Shown here: positions 7,431-15,049 of the stretch, piece after piece | How positions within the stretch are numbered: the first letter of the stretch is position 1 | Layout: each line of letters begins with the position of its first letter | From: 2-12-FULL-60-25 sp964638165 | Lineage (GTDB): Bacteria; Patescibacteriota; Patescibacteriia; 2-12-FULL-60-25 | Assembly (NCBI GenBank): GCA_964638165.1 | Contig: CAZWYJ010000004.1 | Location: 1 to 28,860 of the forward strand | Reading direction: 5' to 3' | DNA length: 28,860 bases | The notes under the pieces: generated by a model | Database searches by the model: none | What the model was told of the DNA's origin: nothing | What the model saw: the letters and a program-made list of their open reading frames with translations, nothing else | Made by a program: the position numbers and the translations under genes

Positions 7431-7486
7431 AACCCGACCGGCAACGAGGAGCGTTACGCGGTCGGGTTGAAGGGCGCAGAAGCGCC
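7431..7486 (-). terminator. Tandem hairpins downstream of the 7494-7865 gene
   Basis: A perfect 10-bp stem AACCCGACCG/CGGTCGGGTT (7431-7440 with 7459-7468) is preceded, in the minus direction, by GGCGC-loop-GCGCC (7473-7486). On the minus strand the large stem is followed by only scattered Us, so intrinsic termination is plausible but not certain. Confidence 0.5.
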
Positions 7487-7493
7487 GAGAAGT

Positions 7494-7865
7494 CTACGGA
7501 GAGATGCGATCCTCGTCCTCGTACTCATCACGACGGATGTCATCCACGAGGGTGATCTCGCGATAGTACCCTTGTGAGTCAATGACCTGGACATACGTTC
7601 GAAACTCGGTACGCAGTACCTTGGGCATGGCTCTGGAGTTTCGGATTATGTCCGCGATCTGGGGCAGATGCGATGTGATGATCCGCTCCACTCCTTCGGC
7701 GGAGCAGTAGAGGATCCGATACGAGTCGTCGTCAACCCGTACCGGGACGAAGGCCTTAGCCTTTCCCGGATAGACCTCCGGTTTCCCGATCTCGGTGATA
7801 TTGCGGGGTCCGCCTTCGAGCATGACGGGATTGCCGATCTGAAAAGGTACTTGGAATTCGGACAT
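7494..7865 (-). CDS. Hypothetical soluble protein (123 aa)
   Basis: No family is recognised. The protein has no signal peptide or membrane span and ends in an acidic tail (DDIRRDEYEDEDRISP). Alternating hydrophobic segments such as AFVPVRVDDDSYRILYCSAEG suggest a mainly beta fold. The ATG at 7865 is well supported: AAGGAGGT ends 4 bases before it, the strongest SD in the window. A TTGACA -35 at 7934-7929 implies a leader of about 35-40 bases. It stands alone between the glycosyltransferase and gltX, with its own promoter and a possible terminator. The SD and leader contrast with the leaderless neighbours and may mean different translational control. Confidence 0.75.
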   Translation of the reverse strand: MSEFQVPFQIGNPVMLEGGPRNITEIGKPEVYPGKAKAFVPVRVDDDSYRILYCSAEGVERIITSHLPQIADIIRNSRAMPKVLRTEFRTYVQVIDSQGYYREITLVDDIRRDEYEDEDRISP

Positions 7866-7891
7866 GATGACCTCCTTCTTGAGCTGAAGCT

Positions 7892-7934
7892 GATATAGCG
7901 AGTATGGATTACACGGAAATAGAAAAAATGTCAA
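7892..7934 (-). promoter_or_regulatory. Promoter and SD leader of the 7494-7865 gene
   Basis: The consensus -35 TTGACA is at 7934-7929. The -10 is less clear: TAATCC (7911-7906) fits a 17-bp spacer, while TATATC (7897-7892) is further away. The SD AAGGAGGT follows before the ATG at 7865. Confidence 0.5.
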
Positions 7935-7979
7935 GTCAATATGGCCTCTTGGATGAGACCTTGATTCATCTGTGCTTTT

Positions 7980-8717
7980 TTATCGGCGCTCTTTTAGTGC
8001 GTAGTATGGAAAAACGAAAACAGCATTCAAAATGCGCTTCCAGCGTTTCGGTTCTCGAATGAGGCGGTAGAGCCACTCGAGACCGAGAATTCGCAAAAAA
8101 CGTGGCGCTCGAGGCAATGTCCCGGCCCAGTAATCAAATGTCCCTCCCACGCCAATAATGGCTTCCGTATTCGGAAAATCCGCCAAATGTTTCTCGATCC
8201 AGCGTTCCTGCTTAGGGTGTCCAAATCCCACGAAGATGATGTGCGGTTTTGCCTCAATAAGCCTTTGTGTGGCCGCGGCATTTTCTGCATCTCCTATTCC
8301 GTCAGCGAAAACGATCCCGCCGTCTTCCGCAATCCCGCGAAGGCCGGAATAGGTCTGCTGTAATTTTTCAAGCGCGGGTTTCGCGCTCTTCAAAACGCCA
8401 CCGCCAATCAACCCTATCGAGAGATTGTGCGCATGCGCCCATGCCACGAGAGCCTCCGCGAGATCCGCGCCGGGCACGCGGTACGGGTGCGCACCCCGAA
8501 GCCTCCCGATGAGATCGAGTCCAAAGCTGTCCACGATGCGCATGTCGGCATTCAGGAGTGTTTCCCGATATGCGGCATCTTTACGAGCATACAAAAGAAT
8601 TTCCGGATTCGCGGTTACGATCCACTGCATCTTCAGCTTTTGCGAAATTCGATTCAAAATCTCATCGGCAGATAACCCGTCGATCGGAATAGTGAAGACG
8701 CGGAAGGAGGAGGACAT
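7980..8717 (-). CDS. WecG/TagA/CpsF-family glycosyltransferase (GT26)
   Basis: Members transfer an N-acetylmannosaminyl-type sugar onto a lipid-linked acceptor in cell-surface polysaccharide or wall teichoic acid synthesis; they act at the inner face of the membrane. The protein has 245 residues, close to the family size. Hallmarks in order are VTANPEILLYA, the RIVDSFGL region, RVPGADL with the conserved Asp, GLIGGG, VGFGHPKQERWI and GVGGTFDYWAGTLPRAPRF followed by GLEWLYRLIREPKRWKR. That last segment is the C-terminal basic tail linked to membrane association in TagA. The ATG at 8717 is chosen by alignment to family starts; the longer open frame runs into the repeat region. No SD. The sugar and acceptor cannot be told from sequence, and no other polysaccharide genes are adjacent. 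Confidence 0.92.
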   Translation of the reverse strand: MSSSFRVFTIPIDGLSADEILNRISQKLKMQWIVTANPEILLYARKDAAYRETLLNADMRIVDSFGLDLIGRLRGAHPYRVPGADLAEALVAWAHAHNLSIGLIGGGVLKSAKPALEKLQQTYSGLRGIAEDGGIVFADGIGDAENAAATQRLIEAKPHIIFVGFGHPKQERWIEKHLADFPNTEAIIGVGGTFDYWAGTLPRAPRFLRILGLEWLYRLIREPKRWKRILNAVFVFPYYALKERR

Positions 8718-8724
8718 GGTCGGA

Positions 8725-9007
8725 ATTAGTTGATTGGTTGATTGGTAAGTGGTTGATTGGGAAATCGTCTTTTTCGTCATCCCGCCGTGCCCGCCTCTGG
8801 TGGGAGCGCTAAAAAAGATTCTAAAAATCGCGTAGCTCATCGCGAGGGACCCCTTTCTTATTGAGAACGTGATGAGATCTGATGAACGTTCACGAAGGGA
8901 AAGGGGTCCCTCGCGGCACAATTCCTGCGGAGTCTCGGTATATGGCGCTCGGGATGACGAAAAGAGCGTTCCTAATCAACTAATCACCCACTTACCAATC
9001 AACTATT
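8725..9007. repeat. 280-bp nested palindrome
   Basis: Four roughly concentric inverted-repeat pairs share a centre near 8867-8878. The outer pair is the TTGATTGG-type arms (about 8728-8758 with 8972-9007). The second is TCTTTTTCGTCATCCCG with CGGGATGACGAAAAGA (8768-8784 with 8950-8965). The third is the perfect 17-bp CGCGAGGGACCCCTTTC and its complement (8841-8857 with 8899-8915). The fourth is GAACGT/ACGTTC (8864-8869 with 8886-8891). No gene is seen in the gap. It lies 3' of the ATP synthase operon and supplies the atpC stop codon, so it may terminate that operon. Confidence 0.85.
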
Positions 9008-9460
9008 TTCCGGTGCTTTGCCCGTCACGCGACCATGCCGACCGCGGTGTTTGACGGCCGCGCGGTATTTCGCGAGCTCGCGTTGCAGCGCTGCGGCGAC
9101 ATCGGCGAATTGCTCTTCGGATGCCCGATCGGTCTGCGCGAGAACGCGCTCCGCTTCCTGTTTTGCCTTTTCAATGGCATCAACATCAAGATCAGCTCCT
9201 CGCTCCGCCATTTCCGCCATCACGGTGACTTGTCCGTCCTGCAGAACGCGAATCACGCCACCGGCGACGGCAATATCCTCTTCCCGCCCGCCCGGATGTC
9301 GCAGAACGGCCACGCCGTCCGCGAGAGTGGCAACGAGCGGCTCATGCCCGGGGAGAACGGTGATTTCTCCCGTGGACGTGGGTAGCGTAACCGCCGCAGC
9401 CTCCGTGTGATAGAGGGTGCGTTCCGGCGTCACGAGGGAGAAAGTGAGAACGTGCTTCAT
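8999..9460 (-). CDS. atpC: F-type ATP synthase subunit epsilon
   Basis: This is the central-stalk subunit that links gamma to the c-ring and can inhibit ATP hydrolysis. The protein has 153 residues. The N-terminal beta-sandwich carries the family features LVTPERTLYH, TLPTSTGEITVLPGHEPLVA and VAGGVIRVLQDGQVTVMAE. A two-helix C-terminal domain (EKAKQEAERVLA to LQRELAKYRAAVKHRG) follows. The last 12 or so residues (RVTGKAPENS) are extra, and the TGA stop lies in an AGTTGATTGG repeat unit, in the same frame as at the dus end. It overlaps atpD by 4 bases (ATGA), so translation is probably coupled. Last gene of the operon. Confidence 0.95.
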   Translation of the reverse strand: MKHVLTFSLVTPERTLYHTEAAAVTLPTSTGEITVLPGHEPLVATLADGVAVLRHPGGREEDIAVAGGVIRVLQDGQVTVMAEMAERGADLDVDAIEKAKQEAERVLAQTDRASEEQFADVAAALQRELAKYRAAVKHRGRHGRVTGKAPENS

Positions 9461-10842
9461 GATCGTACGTCGTCAATGGATCCTTTCATGTAGAAGGCTT
9501 GCTCCGGCTTATCGTCGTGCTTGCCTTCGAGGATCTCTTCGAAACTGCGAATCGTGTCTTCGAGGGATACGTATGTGCCCGGATTGCCCGTAAAGACTTC
9601 GGCGACGAAGAATGGCTGGGAGAGGAATTTTTGCACTTTACGCGCACGCGTCACGGTCTTCTTGTCTTCATCGGACAGTTCTTCCATACCAAGAATGGCG
9701 ATGATGTCCTGGAGATCCTTATAGCGTTGCAAAACCTGCTGCACGCCACGAGCGACCTTGTAGTGACGGTCCCCGACGATCTGCGGATCCAGAATCGTTG
9801 ACGTGGAATCGAGCGGATCAACGGCTGGGTAGATACCGAGCTCAGAGAGGGATCGCGCGAGCACAACGGTGGAGTCCAAGTGGCCGAAGGTGGTCGCCGG
9901 CGCCGGATCCGTAAGGTCGTCTGCCGGAACGTACACGGCCTGCACCGAGGTGATAGATCCATTCGTCGTGGAGGTGATGCGTTCCTGAAGCCCTCCCATT
10001 TCCGTGGCAAGTGTCGGCTGATAACCCACGGCGGATGGAATGCGTCCGAGCAGAGCGGAGACCTCGGATCCTGCCTGCGTGAAGCGGAAGATGTTGTCAA
10101 TGAAAAGCAGAACGTCCTGATGCTCCTCATCGCGGAAGTATTCCGCCATGGCCAGTCCGGTCAATGCCACGCGAGCGCGAGCTCCCGGTGGTTCATTCAT
10201 CTGGCCGAAAACGAGCGCGGTTTTTTCGATCACGCCGGAGCCGCTCATGTCGAGGTAGAGGTCCTTTCCTTCGCGGGAGCGTTCACCGACGCCGGCGAAG
10301 ACGGAGAATCCCCCGTGTTCCGTGGCGATATTTCGGATGAGTTCCTGAATGATAACCGTCTTTCCTACGCCGGCTCCTCCGAAGAGGCCGACTTTTCCTC
10401 CCTTCAGGAACGGGCAGATGAGGTCAATGACTTTGATACCGGTTTCGAGGACCTCGTACTTCGTGGATTGTTCGGCAAATGACGGCGCCTCGCGATGAAT
10501 CGGATATGTCTTCTTTGTTTGGACGGCTTTCTTTCCGTCAATTGGCGCGCCGGTCACATTGAACATGCGTCCAAGCGTCTCCTTTCCGACTGGAACGGAG
10601 ATCGGAGCTCCGGTATTGACGACCTCGATGCCTCGGCGGAGTCCGTCCGTGCTATCCATGGCGATCGTTCGGACTGTGCCGGCGCCGATGTGCTGTTCGA
10701 CTTCGAGGACGAGCGGTTCTTTCCCTTCCCGCTCCACGGTCAGTGCGGTGTAGATTGCCGGAAGCGCGCCATCGAATGCCACGTCAACGACGGCGCCGAT
10801 GACCTGGGTGATGGTTCCTGTAGTAAGCGTAGGTGATTTCAT
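9457..10842 (-). CDS. atpD: F-type ATP synthase subunit beta
   Basis: This is the catalytic subunit of F1. The protein has 461 residues, normal length. Walker A GGAGVGKT is at 155-162, the catalytic Glu is in GVGERSREG (about E187), and Walker B is in DVLLFIDNIFRFTQAGSEVSALLGRIPSAVGYQPTL. The adenine-binding and DELSDED-like region reads GMEELSDEDKKTV. All key residues are present, so it should be active. It starts 29 bases after the atpG stop with no clear SD, and overlaps atpC by ATGA. Confidence 0.98.
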   Translation of the reverse strand: MKSPTLTTGTITQVIGAVVDVAFDGALPAIYTALTVEREGKEPLVLEVEQHIGAGTVRTIAMDSTDGLRRGIEVVNTGAPISVPVGKETLGRMFNVTGAPIDGKKAVQTKKTYPIHREAPSFAEQSTKYEVLETGIKVIDLICPFLKGGKVGLFGGAGVGKTVIIQELIRNIATEHGGFSVFAGVGERSREGKDLYLDMSGSGVIEKTALVFGQMNEPPGARARVALTGLAMAEYFRDEEHQDVLLFIDNIFRFTQAGSEVSALLGRIPSAVGYQPTLATEMGGLQERITSTTNGSITSVQAVYVPADDLTDPAPATTFGHLDSTVVLARSLSELGIYPAVDPLDSTSTILDPQIVGDRHYKVARGVQQVLQRYKDLQDIIAILGMEELSDEDKKTVTRARKVQKFLSQPFFVAEVFTGNPGTYVSLEDTIRSFEEILEGKHDDKPEQAFYMKGSIDDVRS

Positions 10843-10871
10843 ACGGGTGACGATATTCGTGGTGATGATAT

Positions 10872-11777
10872 TTACTCAATGGCGGCTTTCCCGGCTGAGA
10901 TTTCGGAGATTTCCTGCGTGATTCCGGCTTGCCGAGCTTGGTTATAGGTGAGCGTGAGATCTTCGAGCATGGAAGTGGCGTTGTCCGTTGCGCTCCGCAT
11001 GGCCATCATGCGCGCGCTCTGTTCAGAGGCCGCGGATTCCAGAAGCGCTTGGTAAATACGGGTTTCAATGAGCTTCGGAAGGAGGTCTTGTAATACGCGT
11101 GACGGATTCGGTTCAAAGAGGATGCTTGCACCTTCCGATATCTCCGTACGCGCGACCTGTTCGAGCTCTGTTTCCGGAATGATCGGAAGGACCTGCGAAA
11201 CGGTGGGTACCTGCCGGAGTGCGCTCTTGTAGTCCATGTAGGCGATAAAGACGCGATCCACTTCCCCGCTGAGGAATTGCTGGACCGCGAGCGCACCGAC
11301 TGGCTTTGCCGCGGAGAACGATGGTGCGTTTGAGATGGCCTCGAATGCCGCGGTCATCCGGTGATTCGTTCGGGCGATCGCACGGGCGGCGCGTCGGCCC
11401 ACGGCAATGAGGGAGATATCATCTTCAGGCCTCGTCACGAGGAATTCGTAGAGGGACTTGATCGTCTGCGTATTGAATCCCCCGCAGAGCCCGCGGTCGG
11501 AAGCGCAAGCGATGACGAGCGTTTTTAGCTTCTTTCCGCGCGTCATTCCCTCTTCCCCGCGTTTCCCGATGAGCATGGGGTGAAGGGATGGGTCCACAAT
11601 GCGCATGATGCTTTCGATGATTTCCGTGGCCGTTTGCGCATAGGCGCGCGAAGAGAGGGTCATCTGCACGGCTCGCTTCATTTTCGAAGCCGCGACGAGC
11701 TCCATCGCCTTGGTGATCTTTCGGGTATTCCCGATGGATTTGATGCGTCGGCGGATGAGCCGGGGTGAAACGCTCAT
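10872..11777 (-). CDS. atpG: F-type ATP synthase subunit gamma
   Basis: This is the rotary central shaft of F1. The protein has 301 residues. The N-terminal coiled-coil helix RLIRRRIKSIGNTRKITKAMELVAASKMKRA is highly characteristic. So are the SDRGLCGGFN motif and the C-terminal helix ASEQSARMMAMRSATDNATSMLEDLTLTYNQARQAGITQEISEI. The start overlaps the atpA stop (ATGA). It sits between atpA and atpD as in the standard operon. Confidence 0.97.
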   Translation of the reverse strand: MSVSPRLIRRRIKSIGNTRKITKAMELVAASKMKRAVQMTLSSRAYAQTATEIIESIMRIVDPSLHPMLIGKRGEEGMTRGKKLKTLVIACASDRGLCGGFNTQTIKSLYEFLVTRPEDDISLIAVGRRAARAIARTNHRMTAAFEAISNAPSFSAAKPVGALAVQQFLSGEVDRVFIAYMDYKSALRQVPTVSQVLPIIPETELEQVARTEISEGASILFEPNPSRVLQDLLPKLIETRIYQALLESAASEQSARMMAMRSATDNATSMLEDLTLTYNQARQAGITQEISEISAGKAAIE

Positions 11778-13309
11778 ACGGCAGGCGAACTGGATGCGAA
11801 GATCTGGTTCCAGGATGTGATGTGTTTCTCAAGACCCGTGGTGATTTCATCATCCAGGGCATTCCGCTCCCTAAGGGCATTGAGAATATCTTCCGCGTTC
11901 GCATCAAGGTACTGATGGTAGCCGGATTCCCACTCCGCAATGCGCGCGACCTCGATGGCATCAACGAAACCTTTGGTGGCGGCGAAAAGCACAGCGACCT
12001 GATGCGCCATTTCCATGGGCGCGTACTGTCCCTGTTTGAGAATTTCCGTAAGGCGCCGTCCGCGCTCAATCTGCTTGCGCGTTGCTTCATCCAGGTCGGT
12101 TGCGAATTGCGAGAAGGCTTCCAGTTCGCGGAATTGGGCGAGGTCAAGACGGAGTGGTCCGGCGACCTTTTTCATGGCCTTCGTTTGCGCCGCACCTCCA
12201 ACGCGCGATACCGACAGGCCGACGTTCACGGCCGGTCGGATACCTTTATAGAAGAGATCGCTCTCAAGGTAGATTTGACCGTCGGTGATGGAGATGACGT
12301 TCGTCGGAATGTAGGCGGACACGTCCCCGGCCTGCGTCTCGATAATCGGCAATGCCGTGATGGACCCTCCTCCGTGCTCGCTGGTTCGACGAGCGGAGCG
12401 TTCGAGGAGGCGGGAGTGGAGGTAGAAGACGTCTCCCGGATAGGCTTCTCGGCCCGGCGGACGACGGAGGAGCAGAGAGGCTTCGCGGTAGGCCCATGCG
12501 TGTTTTGAGAGATCGTCGTACACAATGAGGACGTCTTCCGCTTGATCCATAAACCATTCCCCGATCGCGCATCCTGCGTACGGCGCGATGAATTGCAGGG
12601 CAGCCGGGTCAGAAGCGCCGGCGAGCACGACTGTCGTATAAGCCATGGCGCCCTCTTCCTTGAGCCGTTGCACGATCTTGGCGATCTTCGACTCCTTTTG
12701 CCCGATGACGACGTAGATGCAGTGCACGCCCGTATCCTTTTGATTCAAAATCGTATCAATGGCGATCGCGGTTTTTCCGGTCTGGCGATCTCCGATGATG
12801 AGTTCTCGTTGCCCGCGGCCAATCGGAATAATGGCATCAATGCCTTTGATACCCGTCATGAGTGGCTGGGTCACGGGTTCGCGCGTCATCACGCGCGGAG
12901 CGACTTTTTCAACCGGATAGAGCGTTTTGCTCTTGATATCACCCTTGCCGTCAATCGGCCGTCCGAGCGGATCAATGACGCGGCCGATCAGTTCTTTTCC
13001 AACCGGAACGCTCAGAATATTCCCGGTGGCCTTGACGGTCTGTCCTTCCATGAGGCCGCTCGCATTCCCGAGCACGAGAACGCCGACCTGATCCTCTTCC
13101 AAGTTGAGCGCGACGCCGATCGTCCCGTCCTCAAAAGAGACCATTTCCATGGAACTAACGCGTGAGAGGCCGGAAACCTTGGCAATGCCATCCCCGACTT
13201 CCCGAATGCGCCCTGTTTCTTCCGCCGCGGACGTGTCTCGGAAGGATGCGATCTGTTCTTTGAGGTGATCCACGATATCGTGGTTCGTTGTTGTTCGTTT
13301 CGTGGTCAT
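11774..13309 (-). CDS. atpA: F-type ATP synthase subunit alpha
   Basis: This is the non-catalytic nucleotide-binding subunit of F1. The protein has 511 residues. Walker A GDRQTGKT is at 173-180. The conserved block LLLRRPPGREAYPGDVFYLHSRLLERSA follows, then the arginine finger in GLSVSRVGGAAQTKAMKKVAG. The segment normally written DDLSKQAVAYR reads DDLSKHAWAYR, a mild divergence outside the nucleotide contacts. The N-terminus (MTTKRTTTNHDIVDHLKEQI) holds the delta-binding helix. It overlaps atpH and atpG by ATGA junctions. Confidence 0.98.
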   Translation of the reverse strand: MTTKRTTTNHDIVDHLKEQIASFRDTSAAEETGRIREVGDGIAKVSGLSRVSSMEMVSFEDGTIGVALNLEEDQVGVLVLGNASGLMEGQTVKATGNILSVPVGKELIGRVIDPLGRPIDGKGDIKSKTLYPVEKVAPRVMTREPVTQPLMTGIKGIDAIIPIGRGQRELIIGDRQTGKTAIAIDTILNQKDTGVHCIYVVIGQKESKIAKIVQRLKEEGAMAYTTVVLAGASDPAALQFIAPYAGCAIGEWFMDQAEDVLIVYDDLSKHAWAYREASLLLRRPPGREAYPGDVFYLHSRLLERSARRTSEHGGGSITALPIIETQAGDVSAYIPTNVISITDGQIYLESDLFYKGIRPAVNVGLSVSRVGGAAQTKAMKKVAGPLRLDLAQFRELEAFSQFATDLDEATRKQIERGRRLTEILKQGQYAPMEMAHQVAVLFAATKGFVDAIEVARIAEWESGYHQYLDANAEDILNALRERNALDDEITTGLEKHITSWNQIFASSSPAV

Positions 13310-13836
13310 ACGTGAAGCGTGTGTTTGATGCGTTCAAGGCGCCCCTTAATTGTTGCGTCGAATTCCCAATCGGCAATGCGGATGTGCAGCCCTCCGATGA
13401 TCTGCGGATCAATGATCTGTTCGATGACGATGTCCATTCCCGTTTTTGCCGAAAGAGATGTGCGAATCTTCTTTTCTTCCGCGGAAGTCAGCTCGATGGC
13501 GGATGTGACATTGGCGATGCCGGTTTTCTGTGTTTTTGCCATGACGGACTCAATGCGATCGAGCATGCGATCAAGACGCTTGAGGAGTTTTGCGTGCGCG
13601 AGGAGCAGGAGGAAATTTTTGTTTTCTTTTGTGCTCTTCGGACAGGCGATGTCAATGGCTTTCTCTCGGTCTTTGATGGGAATACTCCGGTCGGCGAGGA
13701 AGGCGGAGACGGTCGGATGCGCGGAAATGATTTTTGCGCATTGCTGAAGATTTTCGTAGGACGCCAAGAGATTCTCGCTATCATGCGAAGCAATGTAGGC
13801 CTGCGCGTAGGCTCGGAGTGGGAAGGATTTAGCCAT
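13306..13836 (-). CDS. atpH: F-type ATP synthase subunit delta
   Basis: This subunit joins the peripheral stalk to the top of F1. From the ATG at 13836 it has 176 residues (MAKSFPLRAYAQAYIAS), matching usual lengths. A further TTG-started extension is unlikely. The N-terminal helical domain (LRAYAQAYIASHDSENLLASYENLQQ) is followed by the C-terminal signature KTGMDIVIEQIIDPQIIGGLHIRIADWEFDATIKGRLERIK. The ATG lies inside the end of atpF, an 8-base overlap reading ATGGCTAA, which suggests coupling. Confidence 0.95.
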   Translation of the reverse strand: MAKSFPLRAYAQAYIASHDSENLLASYENLQQCAKIISAHPTVSAFLADRSIPIKDREKAIDIACPKSTKENKNFLLLLAHAKLLKRLDRMLDRIESVMAKTQKTGIANVTSAIELTSAEEKKIRTSLSAKTGMDIVIEQIIDPQIIGGLHIRIADWEFDATIKGRLERIKHTLHV

Positions 13837-14437
13837 GGGATTGTTCAAGCTCTTCAATTGCCCGGTCAATCAAGTGCCGGTGTTTCTTTTCATCCAGAAT
13901 ATCCGGAGCAACCTTTTCCGTCACCGCCGTTACGAGCGCCGCTGCTTCGCGCATCACTTCCCGTTTCGACGACTCCTGCATGAGTACCGCTTGTGCCTTG
14001 GATTCCTGAAGTTGCTGGGCGATAATCTCATTCGATTTTTCAATGCGCATTTGCTTTTCCCGATCTCCACGGTCTTTCGCCTCATCAACGATATCCTTTG
14101 CTTGCGTCCGCGCACCCATGATGATATGCGATTCGGTCTGCCGCGCGTTTCCGAGCGCCTCTTCAGCCTCTTTGGCTTGTTTCAGGCCTTCTTCGATTTT
14201 CCGGCGACGCTCATCCATGGCCTTGATGAGCGGCCTGAAGACCCATCTGGAGAGGACGAAGATGACGATCGCGAAGTTGATGAGCTGCGCGAGGAAGAGC
14301 TGTCCGTTGATACCAAACGTTCCCAAGATGCCCTGTTCGGGCATTTCAGTATGCGATGCGGTTGCAACGGTTTCCGCGTGTACGCCGCCTTCGATTTCGG
14401 TCGCGGAGCTTTCTGTGATGGGAGATGGGGATGCCAT
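13829..14437 (-). CDS. atpF: F-type ATP synthase subunit b
   Basis: This is the peripheral-stalk subunit, with one membrane span and a long cytoplasmic coiled coil. The protein has 202 residues. The span is at about 46-66 (QLFLAQLINFAIVIFVLSRWVF). It is followed by the family-typical RPLIKAMDERRRKIEEGLKQAKEAEE and a charged coiled coil to the C-terminus. The 45 residues before the span are longer than usual and rich in S, T, A and E. An internal Met at residue 32 (MPEQGILGTF, codon at 14344-14342) would give a more typical start, but neither start has an SD. The 276-base spacer to atpE carries several hairpins. Confidence 0.93.
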   Translation of the reverse strand: MASPSPITESSATEIEGGVHAETVATASHTEMPEQGILGTFGINGQLFLAQLINFAIVIFVLSRWVFRPLIKAMDERRRKIEEGLKQAKEAEEALGNARQTESHIIMGARTQAKDIVDEAKDRGDREKQMRIEKSNEIIAQQLQESKAQAVLMQESSKREVMREAAALVTAVTEKVAPDILDEKKHRHLIDRAIEELEQSHG

Positions 14438-14713
14438 AAGAGTAGGTAAGAGACGGGATTCGTCCCGCGATTCATCCGTCTATCTATCTAACAAACTGCC
14501 AATAATAGACGGATGTCAGCGTTTCGAATAGGAATGACGGTGACATTCGTCTGCTAAAACGGGATGGATTACGAAGCGCTGCCTGCCCGCCATTGCTTCG
14601 CGCAGGCGATGGCAGGCGGGGAAGAAGAAGGCTTGCGAGACGTACATTATGGTACGGCGAGCGAGACTTCGACTGAAGCGCGAGTAAGCCGCCTGTTTCA
14701 GCAGACGTTGATT
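14438..14713. other. atpE-atpF spacer with hairpins
   Basis: No gene is seen in these 276 bases. Structures present: CGGGA-loop-TCCCG (14454-14458 with 14463-14467); an 11-bp perfect stem CATCCGTCTAT/ATAGACGGATG (14473-14483 with 14505-14515), which includes a TCTA microrepeat; and a GC-rich repeat GCCTGCC/GGCAGGC (14581-14587 with 14611-14617). It is the longest gap inside the operon. Hairpins here could act in mRNA processing or partial termination to set c-subunit excess; this is inference. Confidence 0.7.
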
Positions 14714-14932
14714 TTACAAGGTGAAGACGACGACAAGCGCGTAAATGGCGATCGCTTCTGCGAACGCGGCGCCCAAGAGCATCGGGACGAAGAGCTTTCC
14801 GGTTGCTTCCGGATTGCGTCCGATGGACTCCATGGCCTTCGAACAAATTTTACCAATGGCGAAAGCCGGTGCTGCGCCGCCGACGGCGATGGCGAGAGCT
14901 TTGGCGATCAGACGAACTGCTTCTGTTTCCAT
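14714..14932 (-). CDS. atpE: F-type ATP synthase subunit c
   Basis: This is the proteolipid that forms the rotating membrane ring. The 72-residue hairpin has TM1 at about 8-30, a polar loop ESIGRNPEATGK with the conserved Arg-Asn-Pro, and TM2 at about 48-71. The ion-binding carboxylate is E59 in LLGAAFAEAIAIY. The residue after it is Ala, and the TM1 position equivalent to the Na+-ring Gln is Ile, so the Na+ signature is absent and proton coupling is likely. A Cys at position 30 in TM1 is unusual. No SD is visible before the ATG. Spacers on both sides (117 and 276 bases) carry hairpins. Confidence 0.95.
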   Translation of the reverse strand: METEAVRLIAKALAIAVGGAAPAFAIGKICSKAMESIGRNPEATGKLFVPMLLGAAFAEAIAIYALVVVFTL

Positions 14933-15012
14933 AGTGGAATGTGGCTCACATCGGTATTCGACGGGGTATTGGTGTTTAACGTCTTTACGATGGGGGCATG
15001 AAGAGTGAGTGC

Positions 15013-15039
15013 GGGGATGCCGATTAAGATCGGAACCCC
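15013..15039 (-). promoter_or_regulatory. Hairpin in the atpB-atpE spacer
   Basis: The stem GGGG..CCGAT-TAAG-ATCGG..CCCC (15013-15016 and 15020-15024 with 15029-15033 and 15036-15039) lies 11 bases after the atpB stop. There is no U-run, so it is more likely an RNA-processing or stability element ahead of atpE than a terminator. Confidence 0.5.
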
Positions 15040-15049
15040 CGTCCCGCCC

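Noticed and set aside
8725..9007. Repeated TTGATTGG units as a CRISPR array
   Set aside because: Units are short, irregular and arranged as inverted pairs, with no constant spacers and no cas genes.
11765..12508. Plus-strand open frame of 247 codons opposite atpA
   Set aside because: Antisense shadow of a conserved gene; no start signal and no recognisable domain.
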